A DNA stretch of 64,000 nucleotides from Alistipes sp. (GTDB lineage: Bacteria; Bacteroidota; Bacteroidia; Bacteroidales; Rikenellaceae): contig JAFLRR010000006.1 in assembly GCA_022511345.1 (NCBI GenBank), positions 62,001 through 126,000 of the forward strand, written 5' to 3'. The notes below the pieces were generated by a model, which was not told where the DNA came from, did not search any database, and saw only the letters and a program-made list of their open reading frames with translations. Position numbers and translations under genes: made by a program. Shown in pieces: positions 19,234-28,745 of this stretch (position 1 is its first letter; every line of letters starts with the position of its first letter).

Positions 19234-19373
19234 AATTCAAAATTCAAAATTACTGCGGCGCGAAGCGTCGCACCATGAATCCGCATTGCGGAATTTCTCC
19301 TCTCCTTGTGCCCTGCGGAGCGTTTTGCGTCGCTTTTGCGCCCAAAAGCGAAATAATTGGCAATTGGCAATTA
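19234..19373. repeat. Copy of dispersed AT-flanked intergenic repeat
   Basis: aattcaaaattcaaaatta...tgcggcgcgaagcgt...gccctgcggagcgtttt...gtcgcttttg...attggcaattggcaatta; blocks shared with 56937-57241. Confidence 0.65.
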
Positions 19374-19462
19374 AACCTCGGCGGAGCGGTCGGGAGACTC
19401 GTGCATTAAAAAATATATAGTAATTACTGAATTGGAAATTTGGCGGTTCGGGAAATTATAGC

Positions 19463-19470
19463 TACTTTTG
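19463..19470 (+). promoter_or_regulatory. -7 element TACTTTTG for rpsP
   Basis: TAnnTTTG about 55 bp upstream of the rpsP ATG. Confidence 0.55.
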
Positions 19471-19525
19471 CGCGCTTGAAGCCCCGAAAGGGTTGAGCGT
19501 TTGTTTAACTAAAATTTAATAGCAA

Positions 19526-20065
19526 ATGGCCGTTAAAATTCGTTTGGCAAGACATGGAAAGAAGGGTTATGCTTTCTACCATATCGTTGCAGCGGACAGC
19601 AGGGCGCCACGTGATGGTAAATTCATCGAGAAGTTGGGTACTTACAATCCCAATACGAATCCTGCTACAATCGAGTTGAGCTTCGACAGAGCTCTGGATT
19701 GGTTACAGAAAGGCGCACAACCCACCGACACGTGTCGGGCAATTCTCTCCTACAAGGGCGTGCTTTACAAGAAGCACCTGCTCGGCGGCGTAGCCAAAGG
19801 TGCTTTCACCGAGGCTGATGCCGAGGCGAAGTTCAACAAGTGGATTTCGGAGAAGGAGGGCAAAATCGCAGCCAAGGCCGGCAAGATTGCAGATGCTGCA
19901 GCCGCTGCCGACAAGGCTCGCAAGAGCGCCGAGGCAAAGGTGAACGAGGAGCGTGCAAAGGCTATCGCCGAGAAGAAAGCCGCAGCTGAGGCTGCTGCAG
20001 CGGCAGCCGAGGCCGAGACCGAGGAGCAGCCCGCAGCCGAGGCAGAGGAGACTCCCGCCGAGTAA
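19526..20065 (+). CDS. rpsP: 30S ribosomal protein S16 with Ala/Glu/Lys-rich C-terminal extension
   Basis: [42 protein letters not shown]. Confidence 0.97.
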   Translation: MAVKIRLARHGKKGYAFYHIVAADSRAPRDGKFIEKLGTYNPNTNPATIELSFDRALDWLQKGAQPTDTCRAILSYKGVLYKKHLLGGVAKGAFTEADAEAKFNKWISEKEGKIAAKAGKIADAAAAADKARKSAEAKVNEERAKAIAEKKAAAEAAAAAAEAETEEQPAAEAEETPAE

Positions 20066-20087
20066 TTGCGGCAGGTGGTTCTCACCG

Positions 20088-20120
20088 AAAAAAAGGGTCG
20101 CCTGAAAGCGGCCCTTTTTT
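20088..20120 (+). terminator. Terminator after rpsP
   Basis: AAAAAAAGGGTCGC ctgaaa GCGGCCCTTTTTT. Confidence 0.75.
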
Positions 20121-20166
20121 CGTCGGCCGCGCAGCCTGCAAAAGCAGGGTTGCGGCCGGAGCGCAG

Positions 20167-20691
20167 ATGAAAAACCGGAAGATGAAAAACGACAGCAAGA
20201 GAATCAAGGCGGCGCGCATAAGCCGTCTGTTCGGGACCGACGGGAGCGTCATGTTGACGCTGTACCGCGATTTCCCGGATGACTTCAGCGAGGATACGCC
20301 TCTGTACATGGATGTCGACGGGCTGGAGGTGCCGCTCTACTGCGAGCGGTTCGAGTTCCGCGGCACCACTGGAGCGCTGGTGCGCTTCGAGGACCTGGAC
20401 ACCCCGCGGCGTGCGGGCGAGTTCACGGGCCGCGAGCTGTGGATACATGCGGCAGAGCAGGAGCAGGACGAATTCTGCCTCGACGACCTGATAGGTTTTG
20501 CGGTCGAGGCCGGAGGGTTGCGCGGGCGCGTGTCAGACTTCTACGACAGCGAGGCCAACCCGCTGTTCGGCATAGAGTTCGAAGGCCGCGGCGAGGTGCT
20601 GGTGCCGGCCGTCGAGGAGTTCATAGCCGGCATAGATTTCGAGGCGCGCAGGATGAAGATGGTGCTGCCCGAGGGGCTGCTCGAGTTGTGA
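20167..20691 (+). CDS. rimM: Ribosome maturation factor RimM
   Basis: Position after rpsP; RISRLFGTDGSVMLTLYRDFPDDF...PLYMDVDGLEVPLYCERFEFRGTTGALVRFEDLDT...LFGIEFEGRGEVLVPAVEEFI. Confidence 0.85.
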   Translation: MKNRKMKNDSKRIKAARISRLFGTDGSVMLTLYRDFPDDFSEDTPLYMDVDGLEVPLYCERFEFRGTTGALVRFEDLDTPRRAGEFTGRELWIHAAEQEQDEFCLDDLIGFAVEAGGLRGRVSDFYDSEANPLFGIEFEGRGEVLVPAVEEFIAGIDFEARRMKMVLPEGLLEL

Positions 20692-21185
20692 TGGCGGAGA
20701 GTGTTGCGATATATATAAAGCCGTTCGGCATGCTCACGCCGAAGGAGCTGCTGGAGGCGGTGCGACTGCGTCAGGAGGTATTCTATCTCGAGCAGCATGT
20801 CGACTGCCAGGATTGCGATCGGGTGGACGAGGTGTCGGTGTTCATGTGGGCCGAATGCGAAGGACGCATGGTCGGATTTCTGCGCATGATTCCGCCCGGT
20901 GCGGTTTATGCCGAGGCGTCGATAGGGCGTGTGGCCGTGCTGAAAGAGTGGCGGCGCAGAGGCATAGCGCGGCGAATGGTGGCCGTAGCTCTGGAGCATA
21001 TCGGCCGGGAGTGGGGCGGAGATGTGCGCATCTCGTCGCAGGAGTATATCGTGCCGCTCTACGAACAGCTGGGCTTCAGGACGGTGTCGGAGCCCTACGC
21101 CGAGGCCGGCATTCCGCACCGCAAGATGCTCAAAAAGGGTGCGCTGCAGAGTGAGTGCGGCGCGGAAGAAAACGAAAAATTTTGA
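20691..21185 (+). CDS. GNAT-family N-acetyltransferase (ElaA-like)
   Basis: RLRQEVFYLEQHVDCQDCD...GFLRMIP...IGRVAVLKEWRRRGIARRMV; overlaps the rimM stop (TGATG). Confidence 0.88.
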   Translation: MAESVAIYIKPFGMLTPKELLEAVRLRQEVFYLEQHVDCQDCDRVDEVSVFMWAECEGRMVGFLRMIPPGAVYAEASIGRVAVLKEWRRRGIARRMVAVALEHIGREWGGDVRISSQEYIVPLYEQLGFRTVSEPYAEAGIPHRKMLKKGALQSECGAEENEKF

Positions 21186-21194
21186 ATTTGTGAT

Positions 21195-22373
21195 ATGGCT
21201 CGCGTTGTAGTTGGACTCTCGGGCGGCGTGGATTCGTCGGTGGCGGCATATCTGCTTAAAGAGCAGGGGCATACTGTCATAGGGCTGTTCATGATAAACT
21301 GGCATGACACGGCCGGCAAGCTCGAGGGCGAGTGCACGTGGCAGGACGACAGGATTTTTGCCGAGATGGTGGCCAAAAAGCTCGACATAGAGCTGCATGT
21401 GGTCGACCTGTCGGACGAGTACCGCCGCCGGGTGGTCGACTACATGTTCGACGAGTATGCCTGCGGCCGCACGCCCAACCCCGACGTGATGTGCAACCGC
21501 GAGATAAAGTTCGACGCATTTCTGAAGGAGGCCCTCAGGCTCGGCGCCGACTATGTGGCTACGGGGCACTACTGCCGCAAGGAGGAGTTTCGCGACGGCG
21601 AAGGCCGCGTGCACTACCGGCTGCTGGCGGGCTGCGATCAGAACAAGGACCAGAGCTACTTTCTCTGCCAGCTGACGCAGGAGCAGCTGCGATATGCGCT
21701 CTTTCCGGTGGGCGAACTGCTCAAGAGCGACGTGCGCCGAATAGCTGCGGAGCAGAAGCTGGCCACGGCGCGGCGAAAGGATTCGCAGGGCATATGTTTC
21801 GTGGGCAAGGTCGACCTGCCTGTGTTTCTGCAGCAGCGGCTGGCGGCGCGGCGCGGCAATGTGCACGAAATAAGGGCCGACTGGCCGAAATATGCCGCAG
21901 AGTGCGATGCCGCCGACCTGTCGGCGCGGGCCGAGCCCCGCAGATATACCGTGCGCGACGGCAAGAAGGTGGGCGAGCACAACGGAGCACACTTCTACAC
22001 GGTGGGCCAGCGCAAGGGGCTGGGAATAGGCGGACGGCGGGAGTCGCTGTTCGTGATTGCCACCGACACGGATGAAAATGTGATATATGTGGGCGAGGGA
22101 GACTCGCACCCGGGACTCTACCGCAGCGTGCTGCGAATAGAGCCGCAGCAGGTGCACTTCGTCGACCCCGCAGATGCTATGAAGCCAGGCGACGAGCGCC
22201 GCTGCATGGCCCGCATACGCTACCGCCAGCCGCTGCAGCAGGTGACGCTGGCCATGCGCGACGAGGGGCTCTATGCAATCTTCGACAACCCCCAGAGAGG
22301 TGCTGCGGCAGGGCAGTTCATAGCATGGTATGAGGGCGACGCGCTAAAAGGCTCGGGGCCCGTGGCGCGATGA
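21195..22373 (+). CDS. mnmA: tRNA-specific 2-thiouridylase
   Basis: [26 protein letters not shown]...GRTPNPDVMCNREIKF...ATGHYCR...DQSYFL. Confidence 0.97.
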   Translation: MARVVVGLSGGVDSSVAAYLLKEQGHTVIGLFMINWHDTAGKLEGECTWQDDRIFAEMVAKKLDIELHVVDLSDEYRRRVVDYMFDEYACGRTPNPDVMCNREIKFDAFLKEALRLGADYVATGHYCRKEEFRDGEGRVHYRLLAGCDQNKDQSYFLCQLTQEQLRYALFPVGELLKSDVRRIAAEQKLATARRKDSQGICFVGKVDLPVFLQQRLAARRGNVHEIRADWPKYAAECDAADLSARAEPRRYTVRDGKKVGEHNGAHFYTVGQRKGLGIGGRRESLFVIATDTDENVIYVGEGDSHPGLYRSVLRIEPQQVHFVDPADAMKPGDERRCMARIRYRQPLQQVTLAMRDEGLYAIFDNPQRGAAAGQFIAWYEGDALKGSGPVAR

Positions 22374-23233
22374 GAGCCGCTCTGCTGGCGGCTCTGCTGG
22401 CGGTAGTGATGCTGCCTGCAGCGGCCCAGAACCAGGTGGGTGTGGCATACTACGACGCCGACCGTCTCTACGACACCATACCCTCGCCATTCTACGACGA
22501 TTCGGCATACACCCCCTCGGGCCGCTACGGCTGGACGGGCGAGCGATACATGCGCAAGGTGAGGGCCGTGGCGGCCGTGCTGGACTCGATGGCCATGCCG
22601 CTGGCGGTGCTGGCCGGCGTGGAAAACGAACAGACGGTGCGCGACATAGCGGTGGCGTGCCGGAGCGAATACTCCTATATACACCGCACGCTGCCCACGC
22701 GCGACGGTCTGGATATGGCGCTGCTCTACTTCGGCGATGCCTTCGTGCCCGAGAGCATCGAGGCGGGGCGCCGGGTGCTGACCGTAATGGGCCGGCTGGC
22801 CGGATGCCGCACGGTGATAGTGGCCGGGTACGATGCAGCGGAGATAGAGCAGGCGGTGGCCGGGGCGAGGAGCTCGCATCCTGGGGCGGCGGTGATTGCG
22901 GCCGGCAGGTGCAGCGGGGCGAAGTTAGGGCGATACGGAGTGCGCGACGCCGTGGCCGCGGAGGAGCGGGCCGGCCGCGGAACGGTCGTGGAGCGCGGAG
23001 AGTGGCGGTTCGGCGCCCGGATGTGGGTGGATACCATGTTCGACTCGCGGGCAGGGATATATGCCCGGCGGGAACTGCTGGATGAGGCCGGCAGGGCGCC
23101 TGCAGCGACATTCAGCGGCGGAAAATACAGGGGCGGCACGGGCCGCGAGCTGCCCTTTTTCGTATATCTGCGGCCGAAAGGAACACCTTTTAAGCCGCAG
23201 TCGGCAGAGCGGGGTATTGGAAATGGGGAATAA
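22370..23233 (+). CDS. Endonuclease/exonuclease/phosphatase-like protein, apparently lacking catalytic motifs
   Basis: Signal peptide; VGVAYYDADRLYDTI...YTPSGRYGWTGERYMRKVRAVAAVLDSM...VLAGVENEQTVRDI; expected GD(F/M)N-type motif not seen. Overlaps the mnmA stop (ATGA). Confidence 0.65.
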   Translation: MRAALLAALLAVVMLPAAAQNQVGVAYYDADRLYDTIPSPFYDDSAYTPSGRYGWTGERYMRKVRAVAAVLDSMAMPLAVLAGVENEQTVRDIAVACRSEYSYIHRTLPTRDGLDMALLYFGDAFVPESIEAGRRVLTVMGRLAGCRTVIVAGYDAAEIEQAVAGARSSHPGAAVIAAGRCSGAKLGRYGVRDAVAAEERAGRGTVVERGEWRFGARMWVDTMFDSRAGIYARRELLDEAGRAPAATFSGGKYRGGTGRELPFFVYLRPKGTPFKPQSAERGIGNGE

Positions 23234-23346
23234 TTTTATTAAATTCGCGTCCCCGTACCTGTTGGCAGAGCCGCGGTGCGGAGGAGCGTGCGAAATAAGA
23301 GATACAAAGGAAATTTAGAACATAAAAACTGAAAAATTCGTTGATT

Positions 23347-26073
23347 ATGGCAGATGTCAAACGCGTCTACACCTTCGGCAACAAGGCGGCCGAGGGTAAC
23401 GGCAAGATGAGAGAACTGCTCGGCGGAAAAGGTGCCAACCTGGCCGAGATGAACCTGATAGGTATTCCGGTGCCCCCGGGATTCACGATTACAACCGATG
23501 TGTGCGCCGAATACTACAAGCAGGGCCGCGACAAGACCGTGGCCGTGCTGCGCCCCGATGTGGAGAAGGCCATGAAGGGCGTGGAGGCGCTCACGGGCCG
23601 CAAGTTCGGCGACAAGACCCTGCCGCTGTTGGTGTCGGTGCGTTCGGGCGCAAGAGCCTCGATGCCCGGCATGATGGACACCATCCTCAACCTCGGTCTT
23701 AACGACGAGGCTGTCGAGGCCGTGTCGAAACTCTCGGGCAACCCCCGCTTCGCGTGGGACTCGTACCGCCGCTTCGTGCAGATGTACGGCGACGTGGTGC
23801 TGGGAATGAAGCCCGTATCGAAAGAGGACCACGACCCCTTCGAGGTGCTCATCGAGAAGAAGAAGGAGGCCCGCGGCGTGAAGAACGACACGGACCTTAC
23901 GACCGAAGACTTGAAGGAGCTGGTGGCCGAGTTCAAGCAGGCCATACGCCGCCAGACCGGCGAGGAGTTCCCCACAAACCCGTGGGACCAGCTGTGGGGC
24001 GCAATCTGCGCCGTGTTCGGTTCGTGGATGAACGACCGCGCCATACTCTACCGCAAGCTGAACCAGATTCCCGAGGAGTGGGGTACGGCTGTCAATGTGC
24101 AGGCCATGGTCTTCGGAAACATGGGCGACAACTCGGCTACGGGCGTGGCTTTCTCGCGCGACGCAGCTACGGGTGAGAACATATTCAACGGCGAGTACTT
24201 GGTCAACGCCCAGGGCGAGGATGTCGTGGCCGGCATCCGCACCCCGCAGCAGATTACGGTCGAGGGCTCGCGCCGCTGGGCAGCCGCGCAGAACATATCC
24301 GAAGAGGAGCGCGCTGCGAAATACCCCTCGCTCGAGGAGGTGATGCCCGCCGTTTACAAGGAGCTCGACGAGATTCAGCACCACCTGGAGCAGTACTTCA
24401 CCGACATGCAGGACATAGAGTTCACCATTCAGGACGGCAAGCTCTGGATGCTGCAGTGCCGCAACGGCAAGCGCACCGGCGCCGCAATGGTCAAGATTGC
24501 GATGGACATGCTGGCCGAGGGCCTTATCGACGAGAAGACCGCCGTGCTGCGCTGCGAGCCCGCAAAGCTGGACGAGCTGCTGCACCCCGTATTCGACAAG
24601 ACGGCCGTTAAGAACGCAAAGGTCATAGTCAAGGGTCTGCCCGCATCGCCTGGTGCTGCTACGGGTCCGGTGGTGTTCTTCGCCGAGGATGCCGAGAAGC
24701 TGGCAAAGAACGGTCAGAAGGCCGTGCTGGTTCGTATCGAGACCTCGCCTGAGGATTTGAAGGGAATGCTCGACGCGGCAGGTATTCTGACCGCACGCGG
24801 AGGTATGACCTCGCACGCTGCCGTCGTGGCGCGCGGCATGGGCAAGTGCTGCGTGTCGGGTGCAGGCGAGCTGCTTATCGACTACAAGGCCCGCACCATT
24901 CAGGTGGGCGGCTACACCATAAAGGAGGGCGACTGGATTTCGCTCAACGGCTCGACCGGCGAGGTCTACCTGGGACAGGTGGCAACCGAGGCTGCCGACC
25001 TGAGCGGCGACTTCGCAAAACTGATGGAGCTGGCTTCGAGGTACTCGGTGCTTAAGGTGCGCGCAAATGCCGACACGCCGAAGGATGCCGCTCAGGCATT
25101 CGCATTCGGTGCCGAGGGTATAGGTCTCTGCCGCACGGAGCACATGTTCTTCGAGGGCGACCGCATCAAGGCCGTGCGCGAGATGATTCTGGCCGACGAC
25201 GAGGCCGGCCGCCGCGTGGCGCTGGCAAAGCTGCTGCCCATGCAGCGCGGCGACTTCGAGGGTCTGTTCAAGGCAATGAACGGATATCCCGTGACGGTCC
25301 GCCTGCTCGATCCCCCCTTGCATGAGTTCGTGCCCCACTTCGAGAAGGAGCAGCGCGAGCTGGCAAAGGAGATGAAGGTGCCCTTCGAGAAGATTGTAGC
25401 CAAGGTCGAGGCTCTGGCCGAGTTCAACCCCATGCTGGGACACCGCGGCTGCCGTCTGGGAAACACCTATCCCGAGATTACCGAGATGCAGGCACGCGCA
25501 ATCATCGAGGCGGCCATGAACGTAAAGGCTGCCGGAATGCCCGTGCATGTCGAGATAATGGTGCCGTTAGTGGGTAACCACAAGGAGCTGCGCTACCAGA
25601 AGGATATAATCGACACGACGGCCAAGGCCGTATTCGCCGAGCGCAACGACAGCATCGAATATATGGTAGGAACGATGATCGAGGTGCCGCGCGCAGCCGT
25701 CACGGCCAACCAGATTGCCGAGGTTGCCGAGTTCTTCTCGTTCGGTACCAACGACCTGACGCAGATGACGCTGGGATTCTCGCGCGACGATATCGCCAAG
25801 TTCTTGCCCGTATACTTAGACAAGGGCATACTGAAGGCCGACCCGTTCCAGATTCTGGACCGCAACGGCGTGGGTCAGCTCATCCGCGAGGCCGTGTTCA
25901 AGGGCCGCGGCGTGCGCGACAACCTCAAGTGCGGAATCTGCGGCGAGCACGGCGGCGAGCCTTCGTCGGTGGAGTTCTGCCACTATGCAGGTCTGAACTA
26001 TGTCAGCTGCTCGCCTTTCCGCGTGCCTGTGGCGCGTCTGGCGGCAGCTCACGCAGCGCTGAACCAGAAGTAA
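23347..26073 (+). CDS. ppdK: Pyruvate, phosphate dikinase
   Basis: [30 protein letters not shown]...[21 protein letters not shown]. Confidence 0.98.
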   Translation: MADVKRVYTFGNKAAEGNGKMRELLGGKGANLAEMNLIGIPVPPGFTITTDVCAEYYKQGRDKTVAVLRPDVEKAMKGVEALTGRKFGDKTLPLLVSVRSGARASMPGMMDTILNLGLNDEAVEAVSKLSGNPRFAWDSYRRFVQMYGDVVLGMKPVSKEDHDPFEVLIEKKKEARGVKNDTDLTTEDLKELVAEFKQAIRRQTGEEFPTNPWDQLWGAICAVFGSWMNDRAILYRKLNQIPEEWGTAVNVQAMVFGNMGDNSATGVAFSRDAATGENIFNGEYLVNAQGEDVVAGIRTPQQITVEGSRRWAAAQNISEEERAAKYPSLEEVMPAVYKELDEIQHHLEQYFTDMQDIEFTIQDGKLWMLQCRNGKRTGAAMVKIAMDMLAEGLIDEKTAVLRCEPAKLDELLHPVFDKTAVKNAKVIVKGLPASPGAATGPVVFFAEDAEKLAKNGQKAVLVRIETSPEDLKGMLDAAGILTARGGMTSHAAVVARGMGKCCVSGAGELLIDYKARTIQVGGYTIKEGDWISLNGSTGEVYLGQVATEAADLSGDFAKLMELASRYSVLKVRANADTPKDAAQAFAFGAEGIGLCRTEHMFFEGDRIKAVREMILADDEAGRRVALAKLLPMQRGDFEGLFKAMNGYPVTVRLLDPPLHEFVPHFEKEQRELAKEMKVPFEKIVAKVEALAEFNPMLGHRGCRLGNTYPEITEMQARAIIEAAMNVKAAGMPVHVEIMVPLVGNHKELRYQKDIIDTTAKAVFAERNDSIEYMVGTMIEVPRAAVTANQIAEVAEFFSFGTNDLTQMTLGFSRDDIAKFLPVYLDKGILKADPFQILDRNGVGQLIREAVFKGRGVRDNLKCGICGEHGGEPSSVEFCHYAGLNYVSCSPFRVPVARLAAAHAALNQK

Positions 26074-26098
26074 CGGCCGACAGCTGCGAATATGGATG

Positions 26099-26138
26099 CC
26101 GGATCCCTTTTTCCGCTCATGCGGAAAGAGGGACCCGG
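26099..26138 (+). terminator. Hairpin after ppdK
   Basis: CCGGATCCCTTTTTCCGC tcat GCGGAAAGAGGGACCCGG. Confidence 0.6.
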
Positions 26139-26213
26139 CTTCGTTTTGGGCGGGAGGTGATGCTGCGGAGGATGCTTTGAAGGGGAGCAGGCCGGTGCCC
26201 CGGCGGTGCGGCG

Positions 26214-26328
26214 AAAAAATCCCGGGAACGAGGGCTCCCGGGATTTTTCGAAAAAAAATTCACTTTAACTGCACTTAAACATAACTTGCGGGCCACACAC
26301 TGCGGCCGATAGCCTAACCCGCGTTGAG
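26214..26328 (-). ncRNA. Candidate orphan small RNA (about 115 nt) with its own promoter and terminator
   Basis: Reverse strand: TTG-N20-TACCTTTG promoter (element at 26335-26342), GC-rich hairpin region GCGGG..GGCC..GGCC..CGC, ending at AAAAATCCCGGGAGCCCTCGTTCCCGGGATTTTTT. Confidence 0.6.
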
Positions 26329-26516
26329 ATGTTGCAAAGGTAGCGGTTGCAGCCGCACGGCACAATAGCATGAAAGGGCGATTTAAGGTGGCTGCCATCG
26401 CTATAAATGGCGATGGCGGGGCGTTGCCGGCTGTGCTGTCGGGTGCGGGTCGAGGGCGGAGCGGAGATTTGAATCATTATTGTGCAGTACGATTCTGCTG
26501 TCACGAAAAAAATTGG

Positions 26517-26524
26517 TATCTTTG
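26517..26524 (+). promoter_or_regulatory. -7 element TATCTTTG for glyS
   Basis: TAnnTTTG about 53 bp upstream of the glyS ATG. Confidence 0.6.
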
Positions 26525-26577
26525 CACCAAATGCCGCTGCGGCGGTGCATGAGAAGAGTACAAAAACAGAAACAGAT

Positions 26578-28122
26578 ATGACACAGGACGAATTGTTCAA
26601 GAAACTGGTGGCTCACTGCAAGGAGTACGGTTTCATATTTCCGTCGAGCGAGATTTACGACGGTCTGGGTGCCGTGTATGACTACGGTCAGAACGGCGTC
26701 GAGTTGAAAAACAACATCAAGCGCTACTGGTGGGACTCGATGGTCAAGCTGCACGAGAACATCGTCGGCATCGACGCCGCCATCTTCATGCACCCCCGCA
26801 CGTGGGAGGCTTCGGGTCACGTCGGAGCATTCAACGACCCGCTTATCGACAACAAGGACTCGAAGAAGCGCTACCGTGCCGACGTGCTTATCGAGGAGTG
26901 GCTCGCCAAGCAGGACGAGAAGATTCAGAAGGAGGTCGACAAGGCCCGCAAGCGTTTCGGCGATTCGTTCGACGAGGAGCAGTACCGTTCGACCTCGCCC
27001 CGCGTGCTGGAGACGGCCGCACGCCGCGACGAGATTCACCGTCGCTTCGCCGAGGCGCTGAACAACAGCGATCTGGCAGAACTGCGCCAGATTATCATCG
27101 ACTGCGAAATCGTATGCCCCATCTCGGGCACCCGCAACTGGACCGAGGTGCGCCAGTTCAACCTCATGTTCTCGACCCAGATGGGTTCTACGGCCGACGG
27201 AGCCAATACGATTTACCTGCGCCCCGAGACGGCTCAGGGCATATTCGTCAACTTCCTGAATGTCCAGAAGACCGGCCGCATGAAGCTGCCGTTCGGTATC
27301 GCGCAGATCGGCAAGGCCTTCCGCAACGAGATAGTGGCGCGTCAGTTTATATTCCGCATGCGCGAGTTCGAGCAGATGGAGATGCAGTTCTTCGTCCGCC
27401 CGGGCGAGGAGATGCGCTGGTGGAACGAATGGAAGCAGACCCGCATGGCTTGGCACCGCGCACTCGGCTTCGGCGACGAGAACTACCGCTTCCACGACCA
27501 TGAAAAGCTGGCTCACTACGCCAACGCTGCGGCCGACATCGAGTTCAACTTCCCCTTCGGATTCAAGGAGGTGGAGGGCATCCACTCGCGTACGGACTTC
27601 GACCTGGGCAACCACCAGAAGTTCTCCGGCAAGAAGATTCAGTACTTCGACCCCGAAACGGGCGAGAGTTATGTTCCCTATGTGGTCGAGACATCTATCG
27701 GTGTCGACCGCATGGTTCTGCAAGTGCTTTCGGCCGCCTACTGCGAGGAGAAACTCGACAACGGCGAGGAGCGCACCGTGCTGCGCATTCCTGCGGCGCT
27801 GGCTCCGACCAAAGTGGCCGTCATGCCGCTGGTGAAGAAGGACGGACTGCCCGAAATCGCACAGAGCATAATCGACGAACTGAAATACGACTACACGGTA
27901 GCCTACGACGAGAAAGACTCCATCGGCAAACGCTACCGCCGTCAGGATGCAGTGGGCACGCCCTTCTGCGTGACTGTCGACCACCAGACACTCGAAGACA
28001 ACACCGTCACGGTGCGCCATCGCGACTCGATGCAGCAGGAGCGCATCGCCATCTCGGCTCTGCGTGCGATGGTCGACGAGGAGGTGTCGTTCCGCCGCCT
28101 GTTCCGCAAACTCAACCTCTAA
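26578..28122 (+). CDS. glyS: Glycyl-tRNA synthetase (single-chain type)
   Basis: MTQDELFKKLVAHCKEYGFIFPSSEIYDGLGAVYDYG...RPETAQGIFVNF...VVETSIGVDRM. Confidence 0.97.
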   Translation: MTQDELFKKLVAHCKEYGFIFPSSEIYDGLGAVYDYGQNGVELKNNIKRYWWDSMVKLHENIVGIDAAIFMHPRTWEASGHVGAFNDPLIDNKDSKKRYRADVLIEEWLAKQDEKIQKEVDKARKRFGDSFDEEQYRSTSPRVLETAARRDEIHRRFAEALNNSDLAELRQIIIDCEIVCPISGTRNWTEVRQFNLMFSTQMGSTADGANTIYLRPETAQGIFVNFLNVQKTGRMKLPFGIAQIGKAFRNEIVARQFIFRMREFEQMEMQFFVRPGEEMRWWNEWKQTRMAWHRALGFGDENYRFHDHEKLAHYANAAADIEFNFPFGFKEVEGIHSRTDFDLGNHQKFSGKKIQYFDPETGESYVPYVVETSIGVDRMVLQVLSAAYCEEKLDNGEERTVLRIPAALAPTKVAVMPLVKKDGLPEIAQSIIDELKYDYTVAYDEKDSIGKRYRRQDAVGTPFCVTVDHQTLEDNTVTVRHRDSMQQERIAISALRAMVDEEVSFRRLFRKLNL

Positions 28123-28140
28123 AAAGGCCGGGAGCGGGCT

Positions 28141-28584
28141 GTGGGCCGGATACTTGCCATAGACTACGGCACGCGCCGCACGGGAATCGCCGTGAGCGAC
28201 CCGCTGCGCATCATTGCGGGCGGGTTGACCACGGTGGAGACGCGCGAGCTGGAGCGTTGGTTGGCGCAATATTTCGCCGAGAACGACGTTTCGACCATAG
28301 TAATCGGCAAGCCGACGCAGATGAACGGCCAGCCGTCGGAGACGTGGAGCCGCATAGAGCCGCTGGCCGGGCGCTTGCGCCACGCATATCCCGACAAGGA
28401 GGTGGTCTTTCATGACGAACGCTTCACGTCGGTGATGGCACACCGCACGATGCTCGAGAGCGGCATCGGCCGCATGGCCCGCCGCGACAAGGCGCTGGTG
28501 GACAAGATTTCGGCCACGATAATCCTGCAATCCTATATGGAGAATGATAATTCAAAATTCAAAATTCAAAATTCAAAATTGTGA
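28141..28584 (+). CDS. ruvX: Putative pre-16S rRNA nuclease / Holliday junction resolvase-like YqgF (GTG start)
   Basis: GRILAIDYGTRRTGIAVSDPLRIIAGGL...VIGKPTQMNG...FHDERFTSVMA; the tail is encoded by the adjacent repeat. Confidence 0.95.
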   Translation: MGRILAIDYGTRRTGIAVSDPLRIIAGGLTTVETRELERWLAQYFAENDVSTIVIGKPTQMNGQPSETWSRIEPLAGRLRHAYPDKEVVFHDERFTSVMAHRTMLESGIGRMARRDKALVDKISATIILQSYMENDNSKFKIQNSKL

Positions 28585-28726
28585 TTGTCGGATTGAAATC
28601 GCGCCGAATGAGTCACAAAGACCAATAGACCATAGACGGACGATGACTTTTGTTGCAGACGGACGATAATTTTGTCGCCAAAGTAAAAACAGAAAATTTT
28701 GAATTTTGAATTCTGAATTTTGAATT
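28549..28726. repeat. MITE-like element with 32-nt terminal inverted arms made of AATTCAAA tandem units
   Basis: Left arm 28549-28580 (4 x AATTCAAA); right arm 28695-28726 is its reverse complement at 31/32 positions; 114-nt core. Confidence 0.8.
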
Positions 28727-28745
28727 AAAAAAATGTAATTTTTTT

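Noticed and set aside
23239-25548. 769-aa minus-strand ORF
   Set aside because: Antisense to ppdK.
26214-26328. tracrRNA or other CRISPR-associated RNA
   Set aside because: No CRISPR array or cas gene in the window; no anti-repeat identified.
28549-28580. CRISPR-like tandem repeat
   Set aside because: Eight-nucleotide AATTCAAA units with no spacers and no cas genes; it is an inverted-repeat arm.
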